Positions 55,142 to 63,090 of a stretch of 64,000 nucleotides of DNA are shown piece by piece. The position numbers and the translations under genes are program-made. This stretch comes from Arthrobacter sp. ov118 (lineage in GTDB: Bacteria; Actinomycetota; Actinomycetes; Actinomycetales; Micrococcaceae), in assembly GCF_900116495.1 (NCBI RefSeq), contig NZ_FPAY01000010.1, positions 62,001 through 126,000 on the forward strand. Reading direction: 5' to 3'. The notes beneath the pieces are model-generated. The model saw nothing but the letters and a program-made list of their open reading frames with translations. It was not told the DNA's origin and ran no database searches. The stretch's first letter is position 1. Each line of letters opens with the position of its first letter.

Positions 55142-55945
55142 TTGGCCAAGAAGGACGAAAAGTCGAAGAAGAACGCCCCCCTGATCGGCATTGACATCGG
55201 CGGCACCGGTATCAAGGGCGGAATCGTGGACCTCAAGAAGGGCAAGCTGATCGGTGACCGCGTGCGCATCCCGACGCCCCAGCCCTCCACACCCGCTTCC
55301 GTGGCCGAGGTCGTCGCGCAGGTTGTCGCCGAGCTCTCCGCCCGCCCCGACGCCCCCGATGCCAGCAGCCCCGTGGGCGTTACCTTCCCGGGCATCATTC
55401 AGCACGGTGTGGTGCACTCAGCCGCCAATGTGGACAAGTCGTGGCTGGAGGCCGACATTGACGGCATGCTCACTGCGCGCCTCGGCCGGCCCGTGGAGGT
55501 GATCAACGACGCCGACGCCGCCGGCCTCGCCGAGGCACGGTTCGGTGCCGGCGAAGGGATCGACGGCACCGTGCTGGTGATCACGCTGGGCACCGGCATC
55601 GGTTCGGCCTTCATCTTCGACGGCAAGCTGGTTCCCAACGCCGAACTCGGGCACCTTGAAATCGACGGCTTCGACGCCGAAAGCAAGGCTTCCGCCGTGG
55701 CCCGTGAGCGCGACGGCCTCAGCTGGGAGCAGTACAGCGTGCTGCTGCAGCGCTACTTCTCCCACGTGGAGTTCCTGTTCTCCCCGGAACTGTTCATTGT
55801 GGGTGGCGGCATTTCCAAGCGTGCCAACGAGTACTTGCCGCACCTGAAGTTGCGCACGCCGATCGTCCCGGCCGAACTGAAGAACGACGCCGGCATCGTG
55901 GGCGCCGCCGTCGAGATTGCGCTGAAGCACAAGCTGGCCAAGTAA
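55142..55945 (+). CDS. ppgK: Polyphosphate glucokinase
   Basis: 267 residues. ROK-type sugar kinase with the phosphate loop IGIDIGGTGIKGGIVDL, VEVINDADAAGLAEARFG and LGTGIGSAFIFDG. The actinobacterial group uses polyphosphate (often ATP too) to phosphorylate glucose. The start is a TTG (55142) with a weak GGA-containing leader. Lys-rich opening (AKKDEKSKKN). Ends at a 25-bp hairpin. It lies 94 bases after map and may be co-transcribed. Confidence 0.94.
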   Translation: MAKKDEKSKKNAPLIGIDIGGTGIKGGIVDLKKGKLIGDRVRIPTPQPSTPASVAEVVAQVVAELSARPDAPDASSPVGVTFPGIIQHGVVHSAANVDKSWLEADIDGMLTARLGRPVEVINDADAAGLAEARFGAGEGIDGTVLVITLGTGIGSAFIFDGKLVPNAELGHLEIDGFDAESKASAVARERDGLSWEQYSVLLQRYFSHVEFLFSPELFIVGGGISKRANEYLPHLKLRTPIVPAELKNDAGIVGAAVEIALKHKLAK

Positions 55946-55950
55946 ACGCC

Positions 55951-56016
55951 AAATGAGCTATCACTCCGGGTCGTTCTGAACGTTGGGGAACGACCCGGAG
56001 TGATAGCTCATTTTTT
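55951..56016 (+). terminator. 25-bp perfect hairpin with T-run after ppgK
   Basis: Perfect inverted repeat (55951-55975 with 55989-56013) around a 13-base loop, then T to 56016. It acts as the ppgK terminator, but at 25 bp it is unusually long, like that at 17795. The rest of the gap to nrdR (to 56160) holds nothing I recognise. Confidence 0.85.
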
Positions 56017-56160
56017 AAGTGGAGCCGGTGGTGGCTGCGGCTTCCCCTCCGCTGCCACCACCGGAGTCTGTGGCGGTCCTGGGACATCAACACCAGGCTC
56101 CAAGATCTAAGTCGGCCGCCCGTTTTTAAGGTCGGTCGCCCGTCTTAAGAAGGCCAGATT

Positions 56161-56664
56161 TTACGACGGCGCCTGGAGTGGACTCTTCTTCGGGCTCTTG
56201 CCGTCCCGGCCCTTGGATTCGGCCTCGTGCCGGAGCAGGGATATCGCTGATTCGAAATCCTCCAGCGACTCGAAGGCCTGGTAAACGCTGGCGAACCGGA
56301 GGTAGGCAACCTCATCGAGGCGCCGCAAGGGATCGAGGATAGCCAGCCCGACGTCGTGCGCCTCGATCTCGGCGGCGCCTGATCCCCGGATCGTCTCCTC
56401 GACTTCCTGCGCCAGCATGGCGAGATCGTCCTCGGTGACGGGGCGGCCCTGGCAGGCCTTCCGGACGCCGTTGATGACTTTGCTGCGGCTGAACGGTTCA
56501 CCCACGCCTGAACGCTTGATAACGGTCAGGCTGGTGGTTTCGACGGTGGTGAAGCGGCGGCCGCATTCGGGGCACTGCCGGCGGCGGCGGATGGCGGAGC
56601 CGTCGTCGGCAATCCGGCTGTCCACAACGCGCGAATCAGGGTTGCGGCAGAACGGGCAATACAT
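56161..56664 (-). CDS. nrdR: NrdR, repressor of ribonucleotide reductase genes
   Basis: 167 residues. N-terminal zinc ribbon (MYCPFC near residue 3, CPECGRRFTT) followed by an ATP-cone (VIKRSGVGEPFSRSKVINGV). It senses ATP/dATP and represses nrd genes by binding paired NrdR boxes. Two such boxes lie upstream of this gene itself. A strong GGGGAGG lies 7 bases before the ATG. It follows hisD on the same strand. No nrd genes are in this window. Confidence 0.96.
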   Translation of the reverse strand: MYCPFCRNPDSRVVDSRIADDGSAIRRRRQCPECGRRFTTVETTSLTVIKRSGVGEPFSRSKVINGVRKACQGRPVTEDDLAMLAQEVEETIRGSGAAEIEAHDVGLAILDPLRRLDEVAYLRFASVYQAFESLEDFESAISLLRHEAESKGRDGKSPKKSPLQAPS

Positions 56665-56751
56665 GTCGATTCCTCCCCTATCTCATACCGCTCGTCTCAA
56701 ACCGCTTGCCTCAAAACGCGTGTCTCAAACCCACCGGTTTTCCTTAGTTTA

Positions 56752-56767
56752 CGACTAGATGTAGCTG
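56752..56767. promoter_or_regulatory. nrdR: NrdR box 2 upstream of nrdR
   Basis: Core CTAGATGTAG (56755-56764), a good match to the CwA-AT-TwG core of the 16-bp NrdR box. Its centre is 32 bp from box 1. Confidence 0.75.
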
Positions 56768-56783
56768 AATCACAAGCCTGTAA

Positions 56784-56799
56784 TTACTACATGTAGTGG
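56784..56799. promoter_or_regulatory. nrdR: NrdR box 1 upstream of nrdR
   Basis: Core CTACATGTAG (56787-56796), a perfect palindrome; extended ACTACATGTAGT. Together with box 2 it makes the classical pair about three helix turns apart. Confidence 0.8.
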
Positions 56800-56812
56800 T
56801 CGGCGGCGGCGG

Positions 56813-58198
56813 CTACCGGCTGGCGAAGCGTGCCGTCACGGCCTCGCCGTGGGCCGGCAGGTCTTCCGCGCCCGAGAGGCTGAGGATGTGACCACTGACC
56901 TGCTCCAGCGCCGAACGGGTGTAGTTGATCACCTGGATGGCCCGAAGGAAGGTGGTCACGTTCAGTCCGGAGGAGAAGGCGGCCGTGCCGCTGGTGGGCA
57001 GCACGTGGTTGGACCCAGCGCAGTAGTCTCCCAGGCTCACCGGGCTGTAGTCCCCCACGAAGATCGCACCCGCGCTGCGGATCCGGGACGCCACCCGGGG
57101 GGCATCCTTGGTCATGATTTCCAGGTGTTCCGCGGCATACGCGTTGCAGGCGGCGATGCCCTGTTCCAGGTCCTCAACCAGGACGGCGCCGGACTGCGGG
57201 CCGGAGAGTGCCTCGAGCACGCGGCTGGAGTGCTTGGTGGCAGCGGCCTGCAGCTCGAGTTCGACGCGGACGTCGGCGGCGAGGGCTTCGGAGTCGGTGA
57301 TGAGGACCGACGCCGCCTTGGGGTCGTGCTCGGCCTGGCTGATGAGGTCCGCCGCCACGAGGGCGGGACTGGCGGTGGCATCCGCGAGAATTGCGATCTC
57401 CGTCGTGCCGGCCTCTGAATCGATCCCCACAACCCCCTTGACCAGCCGCTTGGCGGTAGCCACGAAGATGTTGCCCGGACCGGTGACGACATCCACGGGC
57501 TCAATCCCGGCGAGGCTGCCGTCGCCGGATGCGCCCGCGGAGATGCCGTAGGCGAATGTGGCGATGGCCTGCGCCCCGCCGATCGCGTAGACCTCTTCGA
57601 TGCCTAGCAGGCATGCCGCTGCCAGGATCGTGGGGTGCGGCAGACCGCCGAAGTCCTTTTGCGGCGGCGAGGCCAGGGCGATGGATTCGACGCCGGCGGC
57701 CAGGGCCGGGACAACGTTCATGATCACCGAGGACGGGTAGACTGCCAGGCCGCCGGGGACGTAGAGCCCCACCCGCGCCACCGGCACCCAGTTCTGGCTG
57801 ACGACGGCGCCGACGCCCAGTTCGACGTCGATGTTCGCCGGGCGCTGGGCGTCGGCGAAGGCGCGGGCCCGCTTGATGGACTCCTCAAGCGCTGCCCGCA
57901 CGGCCGGATCGAGGCCCGCCAATGCTGCCCGCAGGGCATCCGCCGGGACGCGGGGGTGCGTCTGTTCCACGCCGTCGAACGTGAGCGCCAGCTCCCGGAG
58001 CGCGGCGAAGCCTCGCGTGCGGACGGCCGAGATGATGTCCAGGACCTTGTCCTCGGCGTCGGCCATGGTGCCGGACTGTGCGCGGGGAACGGCAGCGCGG
58101 AGCCCCGCGAGGGACAGTTGCTGGCCGCGCACGTCCACCGTGCGGAAGTTGAGGACGGCGGAAATCGGGGTCACAGGGCGCTCAGGAGTTTGGCTCAC
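56813..58198 (-). CDS. hisD: Histidinol dehydrogenase
   Basis: 461 residues. Catalyses the last two oxidation steps of histidine synthesis with NAD+ and zinc. Signatures: VPGGLAVYPSSVIMNVVPA, YAIGGAQAIATFAYG, VTGPGNIFVATAKRLV, GSNHVLPTSGTAAFSSGL and AAEHLEIMTKD. In many actinobacteria hisD heads a hisDCB operon; here it stands alone, with nrdR downstream. The GTG start (58196-58198) has TAAAAT exactly 6 bases upstream and no Shine-Dalgarno. Confidence 0.96.
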   Translation of the reverse strand: MSQTPERPVTPISAVLNFRTVDVRGQQLSLAGLRAAVPRAQSGTMADAEDKVLDIISAVRTRGFAALRELALTFDGVEQTHPRVPADALRAALAGLDPAVRAALEESIKRARAFADAQRPANIDVELGVGAVVSQNWVPVARVGLYVPGGLAVYPSSVIMNVVPALAAGVESIALASPPQKDFGGLPHPTILAAACLLGIEEVYAIGGAQAIATFAYGISAGASGDGSLAGIEPVDVVTGPGNIFVATAKRLVKGVVGIDSEAGTTEIAILADATASPALVAADLISQAEHDPKAASVLITDSEALAADVRVELELQAAATKHSSRVLEALSGPQSGAVLVEDLEQGIAACNAYAAEHLEIMTKDAPRVASRIRSAGAIFVGDYSPVSLGDYCAGSNHVLPTSGTAAFSSGLNVTTFLRAIQVINYTRSALEQVSGHILSLSGAEDLPAHGEAVTARFASR

Positions 58199-58204
58199 CC
58201 GACT

Positions 58205-58210
58205 ATTTTA
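58205..58210 (-). promoter_or_regulatory. Predicted -10 of the leaderless hisD transcript
   Basis: On the minus strand TAAAAT, then 6 bases, then GTG at 58198. Confidence 0.6.
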
Positions 58211-58228
58211 CGTGCCCGCGCGTGCCGG

Positions 58229-58810
58229 TCAGGCGCGGGGTTTGCCGCCCGAGCCCGGGAAGAGGCTGCCCAAGAAGATGGCCAGGGCAATCGCGGCGGG
58301 CCAGAGGGCAAGGACCGCGTAGGACCGCAGCGAGAACGCGACGCTGGCGCTGGCCGAGGTGTCGGCCGGGGCTCCCCACAACTGGGCACTGAGCACACCC
58401 GTTCCCCACGCGAGAAGCGCGGCGGCGGCGCCGGCCAACACCACCAGGAGGACTGTGCCGGTTGTCGGCTGATGGTGCTTGGAGCCGGAGACGAGCGATC
58501 CCGCGATGCACCCGGCGAGCAGGCACAGCCCGGCCAGGACGAGGTCGCGGGGCAGCCAGGTTGCGGTGTTCGTGCCCGTGGCGAGGTCCGGGTTTCCGGT
58601 CAGCAGGTTCAGGCCCGACGGCGCCAGCAGCCACCAGAGCAGCCCTACCGGGACGCCGGCGGCCGCGATGAGCGCGGCCTTGACCAATGCCGCCCCGCCC
58701 CGGCCGGGCTGGCGCCCGGTGCCTGACGGCCGCCCGGTGCCTGACGGCCGTTCGGGCTGGGCTGGCTCCGGGGCATGCTGGGCGGGGCCGTCTACTGCGG
58801 GCTGTGTCAT
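58229..58810 (-). CDS. Four-helix membrane protein, unknown function
   Basis: 193 residues. A Pro/Gly/Arg-rich cytoplasmic N-terminus (residues 1-38, with a duplicated RPSGTG) precedes four hydrophobic helices (about 42-63, 88-107, 117-137 and 162-184). No family recognised; unnamed membrane proteins of this shape often lie beside hisD in Arthrobacter, by recollection. TAGCGT lies 7 bases before the ATG. It points towards hisD (gap 30 bases) and may be co-transcribed with it, though hisD has its own predicted start. Confidence 0.75.
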   Translation of the reverse strand: MTQPAVDGPAQHAPEPAQPERPSGTGRPSGTGRQPGRGGAALVKAALIAAAGVPVGLLWWLLAPSGLNLLTGNPDLATGTNTATWLPRDLVLAGLCLLAGCIAGSLVSGSKHHQPTTGTVLLVVLAGAAAALLAWGTGVLSAQLWGAPADTSASASVAFSLRSYAVLALWPAAIALAIFLGSLFPGSGGKPRA

Positions 58811-58817
58811 GCAATAA

Positions 58818-58823
58818 ACGCTA
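58818..58823 (-). promoter_or_regulatory. Predicted -10 of the leaderless membrane-protein transcript
   Basis: On the minus strand TAGCGT, then 7 bases, then ATG at 58810. Confidence 0.45.
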
Positions 58824-58964
58824 ACAAGGAATTGGCGGCCCGGCGTATGACGCCGCGCGACAACACATGACGGCGGGCGTAAACAAATGCCCCACTCTTA
58901 CTTCGGCGGAATACGCTGGCAGGGTAAGAGACAACACGCACGTGCAGCAGGGAGTCGGATCGCA

Positions 58965-59465
58965 GTGGCCACAGATGAAGGAATCTTCGAGGGGACTTTC
59001 AAGGAAATGTTCCGGCGGCACGCTGCCGGGGTGGCGATCATCACCGCCAACCAGGACGGCGTCCCCTTCGGATTCACCGCGACCTCCGTGGCCTCGCTCT
59101 CTGCCAAACCGCCGCGCTTCACCTTCAACATGGCCAGGACGTCGAGCTCCTGGCCGGCCGTGGCGAACACAAGCTACATCGGCGTGCACATGCTCGGGCT
59201 GGAGAACCAGGAACTCGCCGACCGCTTCGCCCGGGCAGGCAACCGGTTCGACGGCGACCACTGGGAGCTCGGGCCCCACGAGGTACCGGTCCTCAAGGGC
59301 GTCACCGGCTGGCTGGTCGGCAAGATCCAGATGCGGCTCTCGTTCGAGAACAATGCCGTTGTGGTGGTCGAGGTGGTGGAGGGGCAGGTAGGCGGCGACG
59401 GCGCTCCCCTGCTCTACCACTCTGGCGCGTACAGCCAGCCCGTCCCGCTCGACTACGAGATCTAG
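58965..59465 (+). CDS. Flavin reductase-like FMN-binding protein
   Basis: 166 residues from a GTG at 58965 with GGGAG 10 bases upstream; the frame is open upstream to 58887, but that part lies in the promoter. RHAAGVAIITANQDGVPFGFTATS and SSSWPAV are the flavin-binding blocks; ALLYHSGAYSQPV-like ending (PLLYHSGAYSQ) is typical. Such proteins reduce or bind FMN for monooxygenases. No partner is nearby. Convergent with dnaE. Confidence 0.9.
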   Translation: MATDEGIFEGTFKEMFRRHAAGVAIITANQDGVPFGFTATSVASLSAKPPRFTFNMARTSSSWPAVANTSYIGVHMLGLENQELADRFARAGNRFDGDHWELGPHEVPVLKGVTGWLVGKIQMRLSFENNAVVVVEVVEGQVGGDGAPLLYHSGAYSQPVPLDYEI

Positions 59466-59472
59466 TGTCCCC

Positions 59473-62400
59473 CTAATTATCCAGGCACGTCGGACCGAGC
59501 AGCACCTTCAGATCGCCAAACAGGGAGGGGCTCGGGTTGACGCGCAGGTGCACCGGCAGGCCCATGACTTCCACCCGGGTGTCACCCTGCAGGTGCAGCC
59601 GGACCTCGGAATTTCCGCGGTGGGTGCGCAGCACATCACCTAGCTCGGTGACCACCGCTTCGGTGGCCTTGTGCGTCGCCATCGTGATGACCAAGGGCCC
59701 GCCCGTGCCCTGGCTCAGGTCCGGCACCGAGAGTTCCATGCAGTTCAAGGTGACGGCGCCGTCGTCGCGCCGCTGCAGGCGGCCCTTGACCACCACGATC
59801 AGGTCTTCGGCCAGCACCGAGGCGATGGGGCCATAGACCTGGCCGAAGAACATGACCTCCATGGAACCGGCGAGGTCCTCGATTTCGGCCCGGGCGTACG
59901 CGTTGCCGCTGGCCTTGGCGATCCTGCGGCTCAGCGAGGTGATCATGCCGGCGATGGTGACGATCGAACCGTCCGGCGGCCCGTCCTCGGCAATGATGGA
60001 CGTGATCGAACGCTCGGCGTGCTGGCTCAGCACGCCTTCCAGGCCCTGCAGCGGGTGGTCGGAGACGTAGAGGCCGAGCATGTCGCGCTCGAACGCCAGT
60101 TTGTCCTTCTTCTCCCATTCCGGCAGGTCCGGGATTTCCGTGCTGAGCGATGCTTCGGGCTCCTGGTCCTCAAAGCCGGCGAACAAGTCGAACTGCCCGA
60201 TCGCTTCGTTGCGCTTGAGCGTGATCACGGAGTCGATCGCTTCTTCGTGGATCATGGCCAGGGCCCGGCGGTGGTGGCCCAGGGAGTCGAAGGCGCCCGC
60301 CTTGATCAGCGACTCGATGGTGCGCTTGTTGCACACCACGGCCGGGACCTTCATGAGGTAGTCCTTGAATGAGGTGTACGCGCCCTCGCTTGCGCGGGCG
60401 GCCACCATGGCCTCAACGGCGTTGACGCCGACGTTGCGGATGGCGCCCATGCCGAAGCGGATGTCGTTGCCCACCGGGGTGAAGTTGAGCGCCGACTCGT
60501 TGACGTCCGGCGGCAGCACGGTGATGCCCATGCGCCGGCACTCGTTCAGGTAGATCGCCGACTTGTCCTTGTCATCGCCCACAGATGTGAGCAGCGCGGC
60601 CATATACTCCGGGGCGTAGTGGGCCTTCAAGTAGGCCGTCCAGTACGATATGACGCCGTAGGCGGCCGAGTGCGCCTTGTTGAAGGCGTAGTCGGAGAAC
60701 GGCAGCAGGATGTCCCACAGGGTCTTGACGGCCTCCATGGAGTAGCCGTTGTCCTGCATGCCCTGGGAGAAGCCGGCGAACTGTTTGTCCAGCTCGGATT
60801 TCTTCTTCTTGCCCATGGCGCGGCGCAGGATGTCGGCTTGGCCAAGGGTGTAGCCGGCGAGCTTCTGCGCCACGGCCATGACCTGCTCCTGGTACACGAT
60901 CAGCCCGTAGGTGCCGCCGAGGATTTCCGCGAGCGGTTCCTCGAGCTCCGGGTGGATCGGGATGACGTCCTGGATCTTGTTCTTGCGCAGCGCGTAGTCG
61001 GTGTGCGCGTTGGCGCCCATGGGCCCTGGCCGGTACAGCGCCAGCACGGCGGAGATGTCTTCGAAGTTGTCAGGCTTCATCAGCTTGAGCAGCGACCGCA
61101 TGGGGCCGCCGTCGAGCTGGAAAACGCCCAGCGTGTCTCCCCGGGCGAGCAGCTCGTAGGACGCCGTGTCATCCAGCTCCAGCGTTTCGAGATCGAGGTC
61201 GATGCCGCGGTTCATTTTGATGTTTTCCAGGGCGTCGGAGATGATCGTCAGGTTTCGCAGCCCGAGGAAGTCCATCTTGATCAGGCCGAGGCCTTCGGAC
61301 GTCGGATAGTCGAACTGGGTGATGACCTGGCCGTCCTGGAAGCGGCGCATGATCGGAATCACGTCGATGATGGGGTCCGAGGACATGATGACACCGGCGG
61401 CGTGCACGCCCCATTGCCGTTTCAGGCCCTCGATGCCCAGGGCGGTCTCGAAGACTTTCGCAGCCTCCGGGTCGGTGCTGATCAGTTGGCGGAAGTCACC
61501 GGCTTCGCTGTAGCGCTTGGACTGCGGATTCTGAATGTCGGCCAGCGGAATGTCTTTGGCCATCACGGCCGGCGGCAGCGCCTTGGTCAGCTGCTCGCCC
61601 ATGCTGAACGGGTAGCCCAGCACGCGCGAAGAGTCTTTGAGGGCCTGCTTGGTCTTGATGGTGCCGTAGGTGACGATCATCGCCACACGCTCGTCGCCGT
61701 ATTTGCGCGTGACATAGTCGATCACTTCGGAGCGGCGCCGGTCATCGAAGTCGACGTCGAAGTCAGGCATGGAGACGCGGTCCGGGTTGAGGAAGCGCTC
61801 GAAGATCAGGCCGTGGTGCAGCGGATCAAGATCGGTGATGCGCATGGCGTACGCCACCATGGAGCCTGCACCGGAGCCACGGCCAGGACCCACCCGAATG
61901 CCGTTGTTTTTGGCCCAGTTGATGAAGTCGGCCACCACGAGGAAGTAGCCGGGGAAGCCCATGGAGGTGATGACATCCAGCTCATAGTCGGCCTGCTTGC
62001 GGACCTTGTCCGGGATGCCCTTGGGATAGCGGTATTGGAGCCCCTTATCGACTTCCTTCACCAGCCAGGAGGTTTCGTCCTCCCCTTCCGGACAGGGGAA
62101 CCGGGGCATGTAGTTGGCGCCCGTGTTGAAGGACACCTCGCAGCGTTCGGCGATCAGCAGGGTGTTGTCGCAGGCCTCCGGGTGGTCGCGGAAGAGCTCC
62201 CGCATCTCCTGCGGCGACTTCAGGTAGTACCCGCTGCCGGAGAAGGCGAAGCGCGAGCCTCCGTTGTCGTACGTGGGCTCCAGGAGGGTTGAGCCGGACT
62301 GGATGGCCAACAGGGCCTCGTGCGCCTTGGCGTCGTGCTCGTGGGTGTAGTGGAGGTCGTTCGTGGCCACGAGGGGAAGGTTCAGTTCCTTGGCCAGACG

Positions 62401-63030
62401 CAGGAGGTCTCCGGTGACGCGGCGCTCGATGTCCAGCCCGTGGTCCATGAGTTCGCAGAAGTAGTTCTCGGCGCCGAAGATGTCGCGGAACTCGGCGGCG
62501 GCCTCGAGGGCCTCCCGGTACTGGCCAAGCCGCAGCCGGGTCTGGACCTCGCCGGACGGGCAACCGGTGGTGGCGATGAGCCCTTCGGAGTAGGTGTTCA
62601 GCAGCTCACGATCCAGCCGCGGCCACTTGCCGAAGACCGAGTCCAAGGAGGCAATCGACGAGGCCCGGAAGAGGTTCCGCATGCCCACGTTGTTGTAGCT
62701 GAGCAGGGTCATGTGCGTGTATGAGCCACCGCCGGAGACGTCATCCTTGCGCTGGTGCTCCTCACCCCACCGCACGCGGGTCTTGTCCGTGCGCGCAGTC
62801 CCGGGGGCCACATAGGCTTCGACGCCGATGATGGGCCTGATGCCCTTGTCGGTTGCCCGTTTCCAGAAGTCGAAGGCGCCGAACAGGTAGCCGTGGTCCG
62901 TCGTGGCGAGGGCCGGCATGCCGAGCCGCTCGGTTTCGTCGAACAGCTCACCGAGCCGGGCGGCGCCGTCCAGCATCGAGTACTCGGTGTGGTTATGGAG
63001 ATGGACAAACGAGTCGTTGCTGGAAGTCAC
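59473..63030 (-). CDS. dnaE: DNA polymerase III alpha subunit
   Basis: 1185 residues. N-terminal PHP domain (HLHNHTEYSMLDGAARLGEL), polymerase palm with PDFDVDFDD (catalytic Asp), fingers and helix-hairpin-helix, then an OB fold (GSIVTIAGMITSLSRRIAKA). The replicative polymerase of the chromosome (DnaE1 type). PHP metal residues appear intact, consistent with proofreading by the PHP domain as known in mycobacteria. GTG start (63028-63030) with TAGAAT 6 bases upstream. rluD lies upstream on the same strand, 60 bases away, as in other actinobacteria. Confidence 0.98.
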   Translation of the reverse strand: MTSSNDSFVHLHNHTEYSMLDGAARLGELFDETERLGMPALATTDHGYLFGAFDFWKRATDKGIRPIIGVEAYVAPGTARTDKTRVRWGEEHQRKDDVSGGGSYTHMTLLSYNNVGMRNLFRASSIASLDSVFGKWPRLDRELLNTYSEGLIATTGCPSGEVQTRLRLGQYREALEAAAEFRDIFGAENYFCELMDHGLDIERRVTGDLLRLAKELNLPLVATNDLHYTHEHDAKAHEALLAIQSGSTLLEPTYDNGGSRFAFSGSGYYLKSPQEMRELFRDHPEACDNTLLIAERCEVSFNTGANYMPRFPCPEGEDETSWLVKEVDKGLQYRYPKGIPDKVRKQADYELDVITSMGFPGYFLVVADFINWAKNNGIRVGPGRGSGAGSMVAYAMRITDLDPLHHGLIFERFLNPDRVSMPDFDVDFDDRRRSEVIDYVTRKYGDERVAMIVTYGTIKTKQALKDSSRVLGYPFSMGEQLTKALPPAVMAKDIPLADIQNPQSKRYSEAGDFRQLISTDPEAAKVFETALGIEGLKRQWGVHAAGVIMSSDPIIDVIPIMRRFQDGQVITQFDYPTSEGLGLIKMDFLGLRNLTIISDALENIKMNRGIDLDLETLELDDTASYELLARGDTLGVFQLDGGPMRSLLKLMKPDNFEDISAVLALYRPGPMGANAHTDYALRKNKIQDVIPIHPELEEPLAEILGGTYGLIVYQEQVMAVAQKLAGYTLGQADILRRAMGKKKKSELDKQFAGFSQGMQDNGYSMEAVKTLWDILLPFSDYAFNKAHSAAYGVISYWTAYLKAHYAPEYMAALLTSVGDDKDKSAIYLNECRRMGITVLPPDVNESALNFTPVGNDIRFGMGAIRNVGVNAVEAMVAARASEGAYTSFKDYLMKVPAVVCNKRTIESLIKAGAFDSLGHHRRALAMIHEEAIDSVITLKRNEAIGQFDLFAGFEDQEPEASLSTEIPDLPEWEKKDKLAFERDMLGLYVSDHPLQGLEGVLSQHAERSITSIIAEDGPPDGSIVTIAGMITSLSRRIAKASGNAYARAEIEDLAGSMEVMFFGQVYGPIASVLAEDLIVVVKGRLQRRDDGAVTLNCMELSVPDLSQGTGGPLVITMATHKATEAVVTELGDVLRTHRGNSEVRLHLQGDTRVEVMGLPVHLRVNPSPSLFGDLKVLLGPTCLDN

Positions 63031-63036
63031 CGGACT

Positions 63037-63042
63037 ATTCTA
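63037..63042 (-). promoter_or_regulatory. Predicted -10 of the leaderless dnaE transcript
   Basis: On the minus strand TAGAAT, then 6 bases, then GTG at 63030. Confidence 0.6.
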
Positions 63043-63090
63043 GTGCCGAGCCACGACAGCGGCGTGCAGGCACAGCCCGGCCCCGGGCGC

